Below are positions 34,903 through 45,662 of a stretch of 64,000 bases of DNA, piece by piece. The notes under the pieces were generated by a model. The model did not search any database and had not been told where the DNA came from. It worked only from the letters and a program-made list of their open reading frames with translations. How positions within the stretch are numbered: the first letter of the stretch is position 1; each line of letters starts with the position of its first letter. Location of the stretch: assembly GCF_900143545.1 (NCBI RefSeq), contig NZ_FREV01000007.1:62001-126000 (forward strand), read 5' to 3'. The position numbers were made by a program, and so were the translations under genes. The stretch is from Loktanella sp. Alg231-35. GTDB taxonomy: Bacteria > Pseudomonadota > Alphaproteobacteria > Rhodobacterales > Rhodobacteraceae.

Positions 34903-35796
34903 TCAGGCCGTCAGGCCTTCAGGTTCAGGTAATCCGTTGGCACGGCAACATGCAGTCAGCGTATTGGCCAGAAGACAGGCAATTGTCATAGGACCCACGC
35001 CACCGGGAACGGGGGTGATCGCGCCTGCCACTTCGGCACAGCTGTCAAAATCGACATCACCGACCAGACGGGTGCCGCCTTCGGGCTTGTCTATGCGGTT
35101 GATGCCCACATCAATGACTGTAGCCCCCGGTTTGATCCAGTCACCCGGCACCATCTGCGGGCGGCCAACAGCGGCCACAACAATATCAGCCTGACGGACA
35201 ACGGCGGCCAAATCCTTGGTACGGCTATGCGCGATGGTCACGGTGCAACTATCGCCCAGCAACAACTGTGCCATCGGCTTGCCCACAATATTCGACCGAC
35301 CAATCACAACGGCATTCATGCCAGACAAAGATCCATGATGATCACGCAGCATCATCAAGCTACCCAGAGGTGTGCAGGGGACCATGCTTTTCTGGCCCGT
35401 ACCCAACAGACCCACGTTTGAGATATGAAAGCCGTCCACATCTTTGGCTGGATCAATACTATTGATCACCAAATCGCTATCGAGATGATCCGGCAACGGC
35501 AACTGCACCAGAATGCCATGCACCTTAGGGTCGTTGTTCAACTGATCGATGAGCGCCAGCAAATCAGCCTCAGAGGTATCAACCTCCAGCTTATGCTCGA
35601 TCGAGGTCATGCCAACTTCAACAGTCATCTTGCCTTTGGACCGGACATAAACCTGACTGGCAGGATCTTCGCCAACCAACACAACAGCCAGGCCCGGCGT
35701 GATCCCCTGCTCTTCTTTCAGCTTGGTTACGCCCTCGGCCACAAGCCCGCGCACTTTCGCAGCAAAGGCTTTTCCATCAATCACTGTCGCTGTCAT
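34903..35796 (-). CDS. folD: Methylenetetrahydrofolate dehydrogenase / methenyl-THF cyclohydrolase
   Basis: A 297-residue bifunctional cytosolic enzyme that interconverts 5,10-methylene-THF and 10-formyl-THF. The catalytic-lysine segment VYVRSKGKM (about 49-57), [11 protein letters not shown] near 95-105 and the NADP-binding [15 protein letters not shown] (about 166-180) are conserved. It lies downstream of fhs on the same strand with about 97 bp between, containing a GC-rich hairpin. Together folD and fhs form a C1-assimilating or C1-oxidising loop, common in roseobacters that use methylated compounds. Confidence 0.97.
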   Translation of the reverse strand: MTATVIDGKAFAAKVRGLVAEGVTKLKEEQGITPGLAVVLVGEDPASQVYVRSKGKMTVEVGMTSIEHKLEVDTSEADLLALIDQLNNDPKVHGILVQLPLPDHLDSDLVINSIDPAKDVDGFHISNVGLLGTGQKSMVPCTPLGSLMMLRDHHGSLSGMNAVVIGRSNIVGKPMAQLLLGDSCTVTIAHSRTKDLAAVVRQADIVVAAVGRPQMVPGDWIKPGATVIDVGINRIDKPEGGTRLVGDVDFDSCAEVAGAITPVPGGVGPMTIACLLANTLTACCRANGLPEPEGLTA

Positions 35797-35849
35797 ATCT
35801 ATCTTCTTTTGTTCAAAAATATCTCCGCGCGGCGCGCAGACGGGAGGGT

Positions 35850-35886
35850 GGGCGGGGCGACGACGCAGTCAAGCGTCGCCCCGCCC
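35850..35886. repeat. Long GC-rich hairpin between fhs and folD
   Basis: 12-base perfect arms GGGCGGGGCGAC / GTCGCCCCGCCC around a 13-base loop. No T run follows on the minus strand, so it is not a standard terminator. It may slow RNA decay at the fhs 3-prime end or cause partial attenuation before folD. Confidence 0.6.
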
Positions 35887-35893
35887 GATATAC

Positions 35894-37570
35894 TTAAAAC
35901 AGGCCTTCGATCTCGCCCGCGTCGTTGAGCATGATCTGCTCGGCGGACGGCACACGTGGCAGGCCCGGCATGGTCATAATCTCACCGCAGATCGCAACAA
36001 TAAACCCGGCACCTGCACTGAGGCGCACTTCGCGCACCGGAACAGAGTGACCAGTCGGCGCACCGCGACGGTTGGGATCAGTGGTAAAGCTGTATTGCGT
36101 CTTGGCCATACAGACCGGCAGGTTGCCATAGCCCTGATCTTCCCACTGCTTCAGCTGATCACGAATTTTACTATCGGCAATGACCTCATCAGCGCGGTAG
36201 ATGCGCTTGGCAATTGTGTCGATCTTGTCAAAAAGGCTCATGTCATCAGGATAGATCGGCGCAAAGTTCGCCTCATCTTTATCGGCAATCTCGGAGACAC
36301 GCGTAGCAAGCTCTTTGGTGCCCTCTGACCCCAGCGCCCAGTGCTTGCACAAGATCGCTTCTGCACCTTGGGTGGTCACATAGGCTTTAACCGCCTCAAC
36401 CTCTGCATGGGTGTCAGTGACAAAGTGGTTGATCGCGACAACCACAGGCACGCCGAAACTTTTGACGTTTTCGATGTGACGGCCAAGGTTTGGACACCCT
36501 GCGTTAACCGCATCCACGTTCTCGTTGCCAAGATCGGCCTTGGCCACGCCACCGTTCATCTTCATCGCACGCACGGTCGCAACAACGACGACACAGGATG
36601 GCGCAAGGCCTGCCTTGCGGCATTTGATGTTCAGGAACTTTTCGGCCCCCAAATCAGCACCAAAGCCTGCTTCTGTCACAACATAATCCGCCAGTTTCAG
36701 CGCCGTTGTGGTGGCGGTGACAGAGTTACAACCGTGGGCGATATTCGCAAACGGACCACCGTGAACGAAGGCCGGGTTGTTCTCAAGCGTCTGCACGAGG
36801 TTTGGTTGCATCGCATCTTTCAGCAACACTGTCATCGCGCCATCAGCCTTGATGTCACGGCAATAGACAGGGCTGCGGTCGCGGCGGTAGGCCACGATGA
36901 TGTCGCCCAGACGCTTTTGCAGATCCTCTAGATTGCGGGCAAGGCAAAGAATTGCCATGACCTCGGACGCAACGGTGATGTCAAAGCCAGCCTCACGCGG
37001 GAAGCCATTGGCAACACCGCCCAAAGACGCCGTGATTTGGCGCAGCGCGCGGTCGTTCATATCCAGCACACGGCGCCAAGCGACGCGGCGGATGTCGATC
37101 TCAAGCGCGTTGCCCCAATAGATGTGGTTGTCGATCATCGCCGACAGCAGGTTGTGGGCGGAAGTGATTGCATGAAAGTCACCTGTGAAGTGCAGGTTCA
37201 TATCTTCCATCGGCACAACTTGCGCGTAACCGCCACCAGCAGCACCACCCTTCATGCCAAAACACGGACCAAGCGAGGCTTCGCGAATACAGATCGCGGC
37301 CTTCTTGCCGATTGCATTCAGACCGTCACCCAGACCAACGGTTGTCGTGGTCTTGCCTTCGCCCGCAGGTGTCGGGTTGATCGCTGTAACAAGGATCAAC
37401 TTGCCGTCTTCACGGTCCTGCACGCTGTCGATCAAGCGCTGGCTGACCTTGGCCTTGTCGTGGCCGTAGGGCAGCAGGTCATCGCTATCGATGCCCAGTT
37501 TTGCGCCAATTTCCTGAATAGGACGCTTGCTCGCGCCGCGCGCAATCTCAATATCAGACTTATATTCCAT
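35894..37570 (-). CDS. fhs: Formate-tetrahydrofolate ligase
   Basis: A 558-residue ATP-dependent enzyme that makes 10-formyl-THF from formate. The N-terminal P-loop-like motif is [20 protein letters not shown] (65-84), a family signature, and the C-terminal segment [11 protein letters not shown] near 535-545 is also typical. The length fits the family (about 555-560). It stands upstream of folD in the same direction. A small inverted repeat TTGGCA-TT-TGCCAA (37589-37602) lies 18 bp before the ATG. Confidence 0.98.
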   Translation of the reverse strand: MEYKSDIEIARGASKRPIQEIGAKLGIDSDDLLPYGHDKAKVSQRLIDSVQDREDGKLILVTAINPTPAGEGKTTTTVGLGDGLNAIGKKAAICIREASLGPCFGMKGGAAGGGYAQVVPMEDMNLHFTGDFHAITSAHNLLSAMIDNHIYWGNALEIDIRRVAWRRVLDMNDRALRQITASLGGVANGFPREAGFDITVASEVMAILCLARNLEDLQKRLGDIIVAYRRDRSPVYCRDIKADGAMTVLLKDAMQPNLVQTLENNPAFVHGGPFANIAHGCNSVTATTTALKLADYVVTEAGFGADLGAEKFLNIKCRKAGLAPSCVVVVATVRAMKMNGGVAKADLGNENVDAVNAGCPNLGRHIENVKSFGVPVVVAINHFVTDTHAEVEAVKAYVTTQGAEAILCKHWALGSEGTKELATRVSEIADKDEANFAPIYPDDMSLFDKIDTIAKRIYRADEVIADSKIRDQLKQWEDQGYGNLPVCMAKTQYSFTTDPNRRGAPTGHSVPVREVRLSAGAGFIVAICGEIMTMPGLPRVPSAEQIMLNDAGEIEGLF

Positions 37571-37712
37571 GAAAAACTTCCCTGATCCTTGGCATTTGCC
37601 AAATTATTCCACCATCCGTTCTAGCGGGTGGATACTGTCGCATGCACCGTGATTGCGACATTTCCACCGTCGAAATCGTCGGGAGCGCCAGCTTTGGTTT
37701 CGGATTGGAAAC

Positions 37713-38291
37713 CTAAACCTGCCAGCCACGCTGATCAGGCACATGCAGGCGCACGGCATCGCCGACCCGGATCAGCCCTTCGCGCTCGACCCAAGCGGTG
37801 ACCCCACGCCTGCCCTTGGCGGCCAGCTTGAATTTATCTCCGGCCCCCGGAAAATCGCCGTTGATCGGCTTGGCCGGCAGGTGGCAAGGGCGGTTTTCCA
37901 TATCAACCACGATGCTTGACCCATCAGGAAACTGCAACCGCGACGAGGGCGGCACATGTGTGAAATCGGGAATTCCTGCGATCACCAAAGACGCACCGAC
38001 ATGCGCAGGGTCAAACTGATCCAACCCACAACCAGCTGCAATCTCGGCCAGTTCTTCTGCTGAAAGAACCGAGAGCTGGCGCACATTGCGGATTTCCGTG
38101 CCTTCGGGGTACTGGCTGCGCACCCGCACACAAGACGGGCGCGTCAATCCGCCATGCGCCTCGCCCGGAATGCCCGCAAAGGTTAGCTGTGCGGCATCCA
38201 CTGACACAGATTTAAGCGATGCGTCACGATCCGGTACATGCCCAATCCAGACAATTTCTCCAGTGATGTCTGTAGGCTTCAACGCGGGCAT
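37713..38291 (-). CDS. MOSC domain protein
   Basis: A 192-residue protein with a MOSC domain (molybdenum cofactor sulphurase C-terminal domain). The conserved cysteine sits in ENRPCHLPAK (about 133-142), and GEAHGGLTRPSC and GASLVIAGIPDF are also MOSC-like. Stand-alone MOSC proteins handle sulphur or N-hydroxylated substrates bound to molybdenum cofactor. ATG 38291 with GGAG just upstream is preferred over the longer frame from 38381. It is separated by about 140 bp from fhs and lies just downstream of the ftsH terminator. Its physiological partner is not evident. Confidence 0.85.
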   Translation of the reverse strand: MPALKPTDITGEIVWIGHVPDRDASLKSVSVDAAQLTFAGIPGEAHGGLTRPSCVRVRSQYPEGTEIRNVRQLSVLSAEELAEIAAGCGLDQFDPAHVGASLVIAGIPDFTHVPPSSRLQFPDGSSIVVDMENRPCHLPAKPINGDFPGAGDKFKLAAKGRRGVTAWVEREGLIRVGDAVRLHVPDQRGWQV

Positions 38292-38379
38292 GATCCATTC
38301 TCCTTTTGATCGCTCGCCCTGCTTAGGCCAGCACGGCCCCGGTATCAATTCCGGATGCCACGCATCAGACCTGCCCAAC

Positions 38380-38406
38380 AAAAAACGCCGCCCCGAGGGG
38401 CGGCGT
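38380..38406 (-). terminator. Strong intrinsic terminator after ftsH
   Basis: A 10-bp perfect stem ACGCCGCCCC / GGGGCGGCGT with a 2-base loop, followed on the minus strand by six T residues, about 12 bp after the ftsH stop. It marks the end of the long ruv-tol-tilS-ftsH cluster. Confidence 0.93.
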
Positions 38407-38417
38407 TCTGTGAAACT

Positions 38418-40337
38418 TTAGGTCGATGGTTCGGGTTCCATTCCACCATCATCCGATGCGCGCGGCTTCTTTGGCTTGGTCTTCGGAATGGCCGTCACCG
38501 AAGGTGTACCGCCCGACGGTGGCGTGTCATCGGCGTCGTCATTCACATGCGGCGGCTCGCCTGCCATCACGCGCTTGATCTCATCCCCAGTGAGGGTTTC
38601 ATATTCCAGCAGACCTTGGGCAAGACGCTCAAACTCTTCGTTCTTTTCTGTGATGATCTTATAAGCGCGATCATAGCCCTTCTGGATAAAGCTGCGCACC
38701 TCTTCCTCGATCAGTTCCTTCGTGCTGGCCGAAACAGACAGACCAGCCGTGTTGCCCTGATAGCCTTCATGCGCCTCAGCATAGTCGATGTTGCCCACCT
38801 TGTCGGACATACCCCAGCGCAGCACCATGGCACGGGCCAATTGGCTGGCCTGTTGAATGTCACCTGCAGGGCCGTTGCTGACCTGATCCTCACCGTATTT
38901 GATGATCTCAGCCGCCTTACCCGCCATGGTCATGGCCAAACGCTGGTGGCATTCGTCCTTGAACATGTTCAGACGGTCCATCTCTGGCAGGCTCATCACC
39001 ATACCCAGCGCACCACCACGCGGAATGATCGTGGCCTTATAGACCGGGTCACATTTTGGCAGGCTGATACCTACAATCGCATGGCCCGCTTCGTGATAGG
39101 CGGTCATCTCTTTCTGTTCAGCGGTCATGACCATCGACCGGCGCTCGGCGCCCATCATGACCTTATCCTTGGCGCTTTCAAAATCGATCATCGTCACAAA
39201 ACGGCGTCCGACACGGGCAGCCATCAAAGCAGCCTCATTCACAAGGTTCGCCAGATCAGCCCCCGAAAAGCCCGGAGAACCGCGTGCAATTATCCGCAAA
39301 TCCACATCAGGACCAAGCGGTATCTTGCGCGAATGAACGCCCAGGATCTTTTCGCGACCTTTGATATCGGGGTTGGGTACGGTGACCTGACGGTCAAAAC
39401 GGCCCGGACGCAACAACGCCGGGTCAAGCACGTCGCGGCGGTTCGTGGCTGCGACGATGATGACACCTTCATTGGCTTCAAAGCCGTCCATCTCGACCAA
39501 CAATTGGTTCAATGTCTGCTCGCGCTCGTCATTGCCGCCACCGTAACCGGCACCACGCGAACGCCCAACCGCGTCAATCTCATCGATAAACACGATACAA
39601 GGCGCGTTCTTCTTGGCCTGTTCGAACATGTCACGGACACGAGATGCACCCACGCCAACGAACATTTCAACAAAATCAGAACCCGAAATCGTGAAGAATG
39701 GCACACCCGCCTCACCGGCGATTGCACGTGCAAGCAACGTTTTACCCGTACCTGGAGGGCCCACCAACAGCGCGCCTTTCGGAATTTTACCGCCAAGACG
39801 CGAGAATTTCTGCGGGTTGCGCAGGAATTCCACGATCTCTTCCAGCTCTTCTTTGGCCTCATCAATGCCAGCCACATCATCAAATGTGACACGACCATGC
39901 TTTTCGGTCAGCAGCTTGGCGCGCGACTTGCCAAAGCCCATCGCACCGCCTTTGCCGCCGCCCTGCATGCGGTTCATGAAATAGACCCAAACGCCGATCA
40001 ACAGCAGGAAGGGCAGCAGGCTGACTAGGAACGACTGGAACGCCGATGTTTCCTGACTGCGCGCCTCTACCGGCACGCCCGCCTCGATCAAAAGATCAGT
40101 CAATTCAGCATCTTGCGGCTTAATTGTCGTATAGCTGCGGCTGCCTTCGGCATAGAACACCTGCTCGCCGTCGATGACCACGTCGGTCACGCGGCTGCCT
40201 TCCACCGCCTCGACAAACTCAGAGTAGCTGCGCGCCTCTCCGCCTGTCGCGCCGGGGGGGCTGCTGAAGAGGTTGAAAAGGGCCAGAACCATTAGGAACA
40301 GGACGACCCAAAAGACCATATTACGCGCATTGCCCAA
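38418..40337 (-). CDS. ftsH: ATP-dependent zinc metalloprotease FtsH
   Basis: A 639-residue hexameric membrane protease that degrades misassembled membrane proteins and regulators such as RpoH. Two N-terminal membrane helices (about 8-24 and 103-122) flank a small periplasmic domain. The AAA module has Walker A GPPGTGKT (193-200), Walker B IVFIDE (248-253) and the SRH region around 297-315. The zinc site is HEAGH at 415-419. The start is TTG 40337, with AAGGAG eight bases upstream giving the family N-terminus MGNARN; ATG 40319 would remove it. It follows tilS by about 78 bp. The C-terminal tail is Pro/Lys/Ser-rich. Confidence 0.98.
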   Translation of the reverse strand: MGNARNMVFWVVLFLMVLALFNLFSSPPGATGGEARSYSEFVEAVEGSRVTDVVIDGEQVFYAEGSRSYTTIKPQDAELTDLLIEAGVPVEARSQETSAFQSFLVSLLPFLLLIGVWVYFMNRMQGGGKGGAMGFGKSRAKLLTEKHGRVTFDDVAGIDEAKEELEEIVEFLRNPQKFSRLGGKIPKGALLVGPPGTGKTLLARAIAGEAGVPFFTISGSDFVEMFVGVGASRVRDMFEQAKKNAPCIVFIDEIDAVGRSRGAGYGGGNDEREQTLNQLLVEMDGFEANEGVIIVAATNRRDVLDPALLRPGRFDRQVTVPNPDIKGREKILGVHSRKIPLGPDVDLRIIARGSPGFSGADLANLVNEAALMAARVGRRFVTMIDFESAKDKVMMGAERRSMVMTAEQKEMTAYHEAGHAIVGISLPKCDPVYKATIIPRGGALGMVMSLPEMDRLNMFKDECHQRLAMTMAGKAAEIIKYGEDQVSNGPAGDIQQASQLARAMVLRWGMSDKVGNIDYAEAHEGYQGNTAGLSVSASTKELIEEEVRSFIQKGYDRAYKIITEKNEEFERLAQGLLEYETLTGDEIKRVMAGEPPHVNDDADDTPPSGGTPSVTAIPKTKPKKPRASDDGGMEPEPST

Positions 40338-40415
40338 GGGGGAAACTCCTTCAAAGGGGGAAAGTGGAACGACAGAGTCGCGGCACAGCGTTTCCTCTAA
40401 AATAGAGGTTAAACC

Positions 40416-41696
40416 TTAATCTTCAATGGCAAACGCCGAGGAATGAAAATCCGTCACCATCCGTGCCGCCCAACCATTGGATAATCCGGCCATTGGGGCC
40501 GCAATCAACGCACCATCCAACCAAACCGAAGGCGACGCCAAGAGTGATTTGCGGGGCATACCGCTGTTACGCCACTGCGGGCAGTCCTTAATCGCATCGC
40601 CCAAGGCGCGAAATATCTGGCCGTCCTGCAACGGCCCTTCCAGAAACCAGCGGCCATCCCAGATGACCCCGGTTACATCCAATTCGGCGCATCCGGACCG
40701 GCTGAGCGGCTGCGTTGCGGCAGCTTCGCGGGTCATACGCACCATTCCGTCTGCGCCACGCGACAGAATGCAACCGCCCAATGTCGATGTTACACCCTGT
40801 GCCGCGCGCCCAACGGCATCACACAGCTGTTCAAATCGCGGCCGATAGCCGCGGTTTCCAACCCATCCAAAGGCGGCCGCCATGACGCGCCGAGCGGTAT
40901 CGCCGCCCCCAAGATCAAGGGCGGCTTCATCAAAGATTAAATCACCGGCATCCTGCCGCACGTGCGCTTTTGCAAACAACTGTGCTGCGTGCTGCAGTGA
41001 CGCCTGCCCCGCCTGCATATGCGCCACGGTCTGCAATAGCCGCTTGCGTGTCAGCCCAAGTGTTTGCAACTGCGGATACATCTGCCGGGCGCGAACCCGA
41101 TCAAAACGCGGATCATCGTTGCTGGGATCATCGCACCATGCGATCTGTTCCGCCTTCAGCCAGTCCCGCAGATCATCGCGCGACAGCCCAAGCAATGGGC
41201 GTTGGATGGCAATCCCATCCCGGCGCGTACTTTGCGCCATTGCCGCCAGCCCATCGATGCCTGACCCTCGTGCCAAACGCATCAACAGGGTTTCGACCTG
41301 ATCGTCCTCAGTGTGGCCCAACCAGATTTTCGAAACGCCGCTCGCCGTGGCCCAGTCACGGATCGCAGCCCAACGCCCGGCGCGGGCAGCCGCCTGTAGA
41401 TTGCCAGTGCCGTCCCAATGCCATTTGGCCGCGATATGTTGGATGCCCAATGCGGCTGCTTGGGCCGAGACGTGCGCAACCTCATCTGCCGCAGCTTCGC
41501 GGAACCCATGATCAATGGTGATAACTCTGATGCGTTCGGGGCCTAACTGACGCGCAGCCAAATGCAGCATCGCCATGGAATCCCCGCCGCCTGAAACGGC
41601 CAGCCCGATGGAGGTCTGTGATGTGTCCTGTAAAAGACGCCCAGCGGCGTCCTGAAAGCGCGGCCAAACGGTGGCGGCTTTGTCAGTTACTGGCAT
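40416..41696 (-). CDS. tilS: tRNA(Ile)-lysidine synthase
   Basis: A 426-residue essential enzyme that modifies C34 of the CAU anticodon tRNA(Ile) to lysidine, so that it reads AUA codons. The N-type PP-loop SGGGDSMAM (about 35-43) and the later LGHTEDDQVETLLMRLARGSG (about 126-146) are diagnostic. The C-terminal half is less conserved, as usual. Its start overlaps the end of ybgF/cpoB by ten bases. The cpoB-tilS-ftsH order is a conserved alphaproteobacterial arrangement. Confidence 0.96.
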   Translation of the reverse strand: MPVTDKAATVWPRFQDAAGRLLQDTSQTSIGLAVSGGGDSMAMLHLAARQLGPERIRVITIDHGFREAAADEVAHVSAQAAALGIQHIAAKWHWDGTGNLQAAARAGRWAAIRDWATASGVSKIWLGHTEDDQVETLLMRLARGSGIDGLAAMAQSTRRDGIAIQRPLLGLSRDDLRDWLKAEQIAWCDDPSNDDPRFDRVRARQMYPQLQTLGLTRKRLLQTVAHMQAGQASLQHAAQLFAKAHVRQDAGDLIFDEAALDLGGGDTARRVMAAAFGWVGNRGYRPRFEQLCDAVGRAAQGVTSTLGGCILSRGADGMVRMTREAAATQPLSRSGCAELDVTGVIWDGRWFLEGPLQDGQIFRALGDAIKDCPQWRNSGMPRKSLLASPSVWLDGALIAAPMAGLSNGWAARMVTDFHSSAFAIED

Positions 41697-42499
41697 CCCA
41701 GCGCTTGCATTTCCAACCGAGCGTCCGCAACAGCAGGATCACCGGGGAAACGCACGTCAACTTCAGCCAATGTCAGGCAGGCATCCTGCGTCTGGCCAAT
41801 GCGGCCCAAGGCCGATCCCAGCTTGAAAAGTGCATCTGGTGCCTTTTGCCCCGTTGGATCACCAGAGAACGCCTCAAGGTACGCGCGGGCGGCATCGGTC
41901 ATTTCGCCCAAACCCTCCAAGGCCTCTCCGCGCAGGTAGTTGGCGTCAGAGGTTAACGGGCTACCTGGGTAGGTCGCGCTAAAGGCCGTAAGCTGGTCAG
42001 CGGCGCTGCGAAAGTCACCTGCAGCGAGCGCCTCCTGCGCCCGCTCGATATCGCCTTGCTCGCCAATGGCAAGGGCCGGACCACCGGTTGCATCGGTCGG
42101 TGGGGCGTCAGGCACAGCATCAATTTCGATACCACCAAGGGGCGTATCATCCAGTTGGCCAATATCGCAGCCCGGCTCAAGTTCACACAGACGGAAGTTC
42201 AGATCACCGATGCGATTGTCCGCATCTGTGGTGATGCGGTTCACCCGAAACTCAAGCTGTTCGGCGTTGGATGTCAGGCGTTGCAGCTCTGCCTCCATCG
42301 CGTCCAGCCGTTCCAAAGGGGTATTGCCTGCTGCACCACTATTCAGACCACCCGTGGTCGACAGCTCGCGGCGCAAGCGTTGAACGTCGACAAAAAGGGC
42401 GGTCAGCTGTTGTCGGATATCTGCAAGGGTCTCTTCCTGCGCGACAGCAGGTAACGGCGAAAGCAACAGTGCGCAGACAACAGCAAGACGGTGCAACAT
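41687..42499 (-). CDS. cpoB: Tol-Pal system protein YbgF/CpoB
   Basis: A 270-residue periplasmic protein that coordinates peptidoglycan synthesis with outer-membrane constriction. A signal peptide ends near AVAQ (21), followed by a coiled-coil region (about 25-105) and three C-terminal TPR repeats (about 145-265, e.g. EALEGLGEMTDAARAYLEAF). A Cys pair ELEPGCDIG / LCELE near 105-113 and a Cys near the C-terminus are present. It follows pal by 20 bp. Confidence 0.93.
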   Translation of the reverse strand: MLHRLAVVCALLLSPLPAVAQEETLADIRQQLTALFVDVQRLRRELSTTGGLNSGAAGNTPLERLDAMEAELQRLTSNAEQLEFRVNRITTDADNRIGDLNFRLCELEPGCDIGQLDDTPLGGIEIDAVPDAPPTDATGGPALAIGEQGDIERAQEALAAGDFRSAADQLTAFSATYPGSPLTSDANYLRGEALEGLGEMTDAARAYLEAFSGDPTGQKAPDALFKLGSALGRIGQTQDACLTLAEVDVRFPGDPAVADARLEMQALGCQ

Positions 42500-42519
42500 G
42501 GATTTTTCCTTTGGTCTGA

Positions 42520-43044
42520 TCAGCTGGTGATCGCCGAGAACGACAACACCGTAACGGCACGGCGGTTCTGCGCGTAGCAGGATTCATTCGAGCATACCTG
42601 AATAGGACGCTCTTTGCCGTAGCTGGTCACCTGCAAGCGCGCGGCTGGCACGCCACGGGACACAAGGTATTCGCGCACAGCATTGGCACGGCGCTGACCA
42701 AGGGCAAGGTTATATTCCCGCGTACCTTGTTCATCGGCGTGGCCCTCGACCACCGCGCGATAATCAGCATTGGTCAACAGCCACTGCGCTTGACCATCCA
42801 GAATGGTGCGGCCTTCAGGCGTGATCGTCGATGTATCGACGGCAAAAAGGACGCGGTCACCGATGGTCTGGTTAAAGAAAAGTGGGCTGCTTGGGTCACT
42901 GGCTGATCCCGCCCCGCCGCCATTCAGGCCAGCGCCATCTGCGCTGCCCGCACCACCGGCCCCACCACCAAAGCGATCAGGGTTTGTACAGGCCGCCGTT
43001 GCCAGCACCAGAAGCATCACCGCCGTTTTGCTAAAAAATGTCAT
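42520..43044 (-). CDS. pal: Peptidoglycan-associated lipoprotein Pal
   Basis: A 174-residue outer-membrane lipoprotein that ties the outer membrane to peptidoglycan and binds TolB. The lipobox TAAC puts the lipidated Cys at 19. A Gly/Ala/Ser-rich linker (24-52) leads to the OmpA-like domain (about 60-170) with EGHADEQGTREYNLALGQRRANAV. The C-terminal part contains two Cys residues (VCSNESCYAQ) that may form a disulphide. It is the usual neighbour of tolB, about 80-bp apart. Confidence 0.96.
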   Translation of the reverse strand: MTFFSKTAVMLLVLATAACTNPDRFGGGAGGAGSADGAGLNGGGAGSASDPSSPLFFNQTIGDRVLFAVDTSTITPEGRTILDGQAQWLLTNADYRAVVEGHADEQGTREYNLALGQRRANAVREYLVSRGVPAARLQVTSYGKERPIQVCSNESCYAQNRRAVTVLSFSAITS

Positions 43045-43126
43045 TGGATTTCATCCTGTCTATTTTGACTGCTCTATTTTTCTTTGCACCCTAGCACGAC
43101 TTTGCACGCAAGGGAATCACGGTTCA

Positions 43127-44443
43127 TTACGGTTGCAATGGACCCCATGACGGGTCAGAGGCACCGCCTTGCAAAGGCACCGCCTTGAGATTGCGACCCG
43201 AGATATCAACGGAATAAAGCGACGACGTACCACCGGCCCCTTGGGTTTCGCGGGAGAACATGATCACGCGGCCATTGGGCGACCATGACGGCCCCTCATC
43301 CAGGAATGACGATGTGAGCAGACGTTCCTCTGATCCATCCACCCGCATCACACCAATGTGGAAGCGGCCTGCATTTTGCTTGGTAAAGGCCACCAGATCA
43401 CCGCGCGGCGACCAAACGGGCGAACCATAACGCCCCTCGCCAAAGGAAATCCGGCGCGCCTCGCCGCCATTAGCAGACATCACATAAAGCTGCTGCGTAC
43501 CAGAGCGGTCGCTTTCAAATACGATCTGGCTGCCATCTGGCGACAGGCTCGGCGCTGTTTCAATCGATGGTGTCTGCGTCAGGCGCAGATGCTGGCCGGT
43601 GCCAAGGTCGGTGCGATAGATATCGGTGTTGCCACCATTGGACAGGCTGTAAATCACCTGCCGGCCATCACGCGAAAAGCGGGGGCTGAAAGCCATCTCG
43701 CCAGCCGCAGTCTGCAATTGCTGACGGCCTACGTTGGACACATTCAGCACATTGATGCGGGGGAACCCGCTTTCAAAGCTGGTATAAAGCACCCGGTCGC
43801 CATTGGGCGAAAAGCGCGGAGCGAGCACGATATTGCTGCTATCGGTCAGGAATTGCACGTTCGCCCCGTCAAAATCCATGATCGCAAGGCGCTTTTGGCG
43901 GTTATCCTTTGGTCCGCTTTCCGAAACATAGACAACACGGCTGTCAAAGTAGCCGCCCTCGCCCGTGATCCGGCCATAAACGGCATCAGCCACTTTGTGG
44001 CCCATACGGCGCCAGCCTGCGACGGTACCTGCAAACTGAAGGCCCTGACCCAGTTCTTGGCCCGAGAACACATCATAAAGGCGGAACTTCACCACCAGTT
44101 GATCACCATTCACCGTGACGGCACCAACAATCAAGGCCTGCGCATTGATCGCGCGCCAATCGGGAAAGGCGACAGGTTGGGCGAAAGAGCTGACTTGCGA
44201 GATGAAGGCCGCGGCGGGCACCTCGCGGAACAATCCTGTTCCAGCCAGATCCTGCACGACAAGGCGCGAGATGTCCGAAGCCGCTTGCTGGGCAGCAGGC
44301 GTTTCAGCCTCGAAACTGGGAACGGCAAAGGTGATCGGCTCAATCACGCCATCGGTGATGGTCAGGCGCAACGGTCCGCTCTGCGCCAAAACCGGCCCTG
44401 CCAGCAGCAGCGCCATCAATAGTGTCAGAATTCGTTTCATCAT
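43127..44443 (-). CDS. tolB: Tol-Pal system beta-propeller protein TolB
   Basis: A 438-residue periplasmic protein. A signal peptide ([21 protein letters not shown]) precedes an N-terminal alpha/beta domain (about 25-155) and a six-bladed beta-propeller built from repeats such as [32 protein letters not shown] and [16 protein letters not shown]. It shuttles between Pal and TolA. The start is ATG 44443, with GGAG nearby; the frame stays open to 44530 but that extension would mask the signal peptide. It lies between tolA and pal as usual. Confidence 0.96.
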   Translation of the reverse strand: MMKRILTLLMALLLAGPVLAQSGPLRLTITDGVIEPITFAVPSFEAETPAAQQAASDISRLVVQDLAGTGLFREVPAAAFISQVSSFAQPVAFPDWRAINAQALIVGAVTVNGDQLVVKFRLYDVFSGQELGQGLQFAGTVAGWRRMGHKVADAVYGRITGEGGYFDSRVVYVSESGPKDNRQKRLAIMDFDGANVQFLTDSSNIVLAPRFSPNGDRVLYTSFESGFPRINVLNVSNVGRQQLQTAAGEMAFSPRFSRDGRQVIYSLSNGGNTDIYRTDLGTGQHLRLTQTPSIETAPSLSPDGSQIVFESDRSGTQQLYVMSANGGEARRISFGEGRYGSPVWSPRGDLVAFTKQNAGRFHIGVMRVDGSEERLLTSSFLDEGPSWSPNGRVIMFSRETQGAGGTSSLYSVDISGRNLKAVPLQGGASDPSWGPLQP

Positions 44444-44546
44444 CTTACCTACTCCGCCTTGTGGGGGTGCGCCCCCAACTTGCTCTTTCTGTCTTCGTTC
44501 TAGCAGGGGGAAAAATCCAAGTCTCCTCACCTGCGCGTGTCTTTGC

Positions 44547-45659
44547 CTACCTCAGGCGCATGCCGCTAGGATCAAATGTAATCACAACGTCCTTCCATTG
44601 ATCGTATTTGTCAGCAGGCAGTTCATACCCCCCCGACTGACAGCGCAAGATCGCGCGCCGCGCCGCCTCGAACGCTGTATTTGTCGCAGATTGGTCACCG
44701 TCAGACGATATCAAACGCACGTCGTTGCCTTGAACCTTGCCTTCACGATCCAGACTAAACCCGACTTCCACGGTGACGCGGGCGGCAACAGAACCGGGAT
44801 CGACATTCCAGCAACGGTTCACCGACACCCTGAAACTATCACGCTCGGAACCTGTCATAGGCGGGCCTGCGGCAGCGGCCGGCGCCTCCGTTGCACCAAG
44901 CGCCGCCTCAAGTGCGGCTGCAACATCGTCCTCACTCTGCGCAGGTTCGGGCGGCGCTGGCTGCTCTGTCGCAGTCTCTGTAACCTCTACCTCCGGTTCT
45001 GGTTGCGGCGTAGGGCGACTAGGCCGCGGGGAAGGGCGGACTGACGTACTGGGTGCCAAATCCTCAATCACAATCGCTGTGGTCGTCTCCTCTGGCGCAG
45101 TTGCGTCCTGCTCCTCTGCGACCACCTCTGGCTCGGCGCTGTCGTCCGGCACAACTTCTTCGCGCACGATGTCATCGACATTTGCGTCTGGCGGGGGGGG
45201 CGCGGTAATCTGCGACGTCACCGTCGGCGCTTGCGGCGGTGTCGCTTCCTCACTCACTTCAACGTCAGGCGTTGGCGGCGGATCAGCGGGTGCCGCTGGT
45301 TCTGGCGGCGGCTGATCATCCGCTTCAGTCACCAAAGGCTCTGGCGGGGGTGGCGGGGGCGTTTCCTCAACCGGTTGCTCGACCGGTTCGGGGGGTGGTG
45401 CTGTTTCGGTAGGTTCTTCGTCGGCTGGCGGCGGGGGTGGCGTCTCGTCAATCTCGGGCGGCACTGGGGCCTCGGGATCGGCTGCACCTGGATCAGGGGT
45501 GGTCCGCGCGCGCAATTGCTCAAACTCTTCACCAGAGATCACAGACACATCCATTGTCTCAATCTGCAACGGCTCAGCATCAAAGCCCCAGCCGAGGATC
45601 AGCCAGACAATCAGCCCCGAATGGCCAACAGCAGAGATGAAGGTGCCCGGCGTCGCCAT
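44547..45659 (-). CDS. tolA: TolA/TonB-like energy-transducing protein
   Basis: A 370-residue protein whose position between tolR and tolB identifies it as TolA. There is one N-terminal membrane helix (about 7-27), then a very long Pro/Glu/Ala/Thr-rich periplasmic region (about 50-255, with [10 protein letters not shown] and similar runs), and a C-terminal globular domain (about 275-370) with [10 protein letters not shown] and [12 protein letters not shown]. In enteric TolA the middle part is Ala/Lys/Glu helix; here it is extended and TonB-like, as is common in this order. Two cysteines (CW and CQ) in the C-terminal domain are typical of TolA. Confidence 0.9.
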   Translation of the reverse strand: MATPGTFISAVGHSGLIVWLILGWGFDAEPLQIETMDVSVISGEEFEQLRARTTPDPGAADPEAPVPPEIDETPPPPPADEEPTETAPPPEPVEQPVEETPPPPPPEPLVTEADDQPPPEPAAPADPPPTPDVEVSEEATPPQAPTVTSQITAPPPPDANVDDIVREEVVPDDSAEPEVVAEEQDATAPEETTTAIVIEDLAPSTSVRPSPRPSRPTPQPEPEVEVTETATEQPAPPEPAQSEDDVAAALEAALGATEAPAAAAGPPMTGSERDSFRVSVNRCWNVDPGSVAARVTVEVGFSLDREGKVQGNDVRLISSDGDQSATNTAFEAARRAILRCQSGGYELPADKYDQWKDVVITFDPSGMRLR

Positions 45660-45662
45660 GAT

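Noticed and set aside
38355-40028. A 557-codon plus-strand frame across ftsH
   Set aside because: It is antisense to a certain ftsH gene. The translation is Arg/His/Thr-rich and resembles no protein family.
44444-44530. Longer N-terminus for TolB
   Set aside because: The extra residues (rich in Q, G and P) would place the hydrophobic signal peptide about 30 residues in. ATG 44443 with GGAG upstream fits an exported protein.
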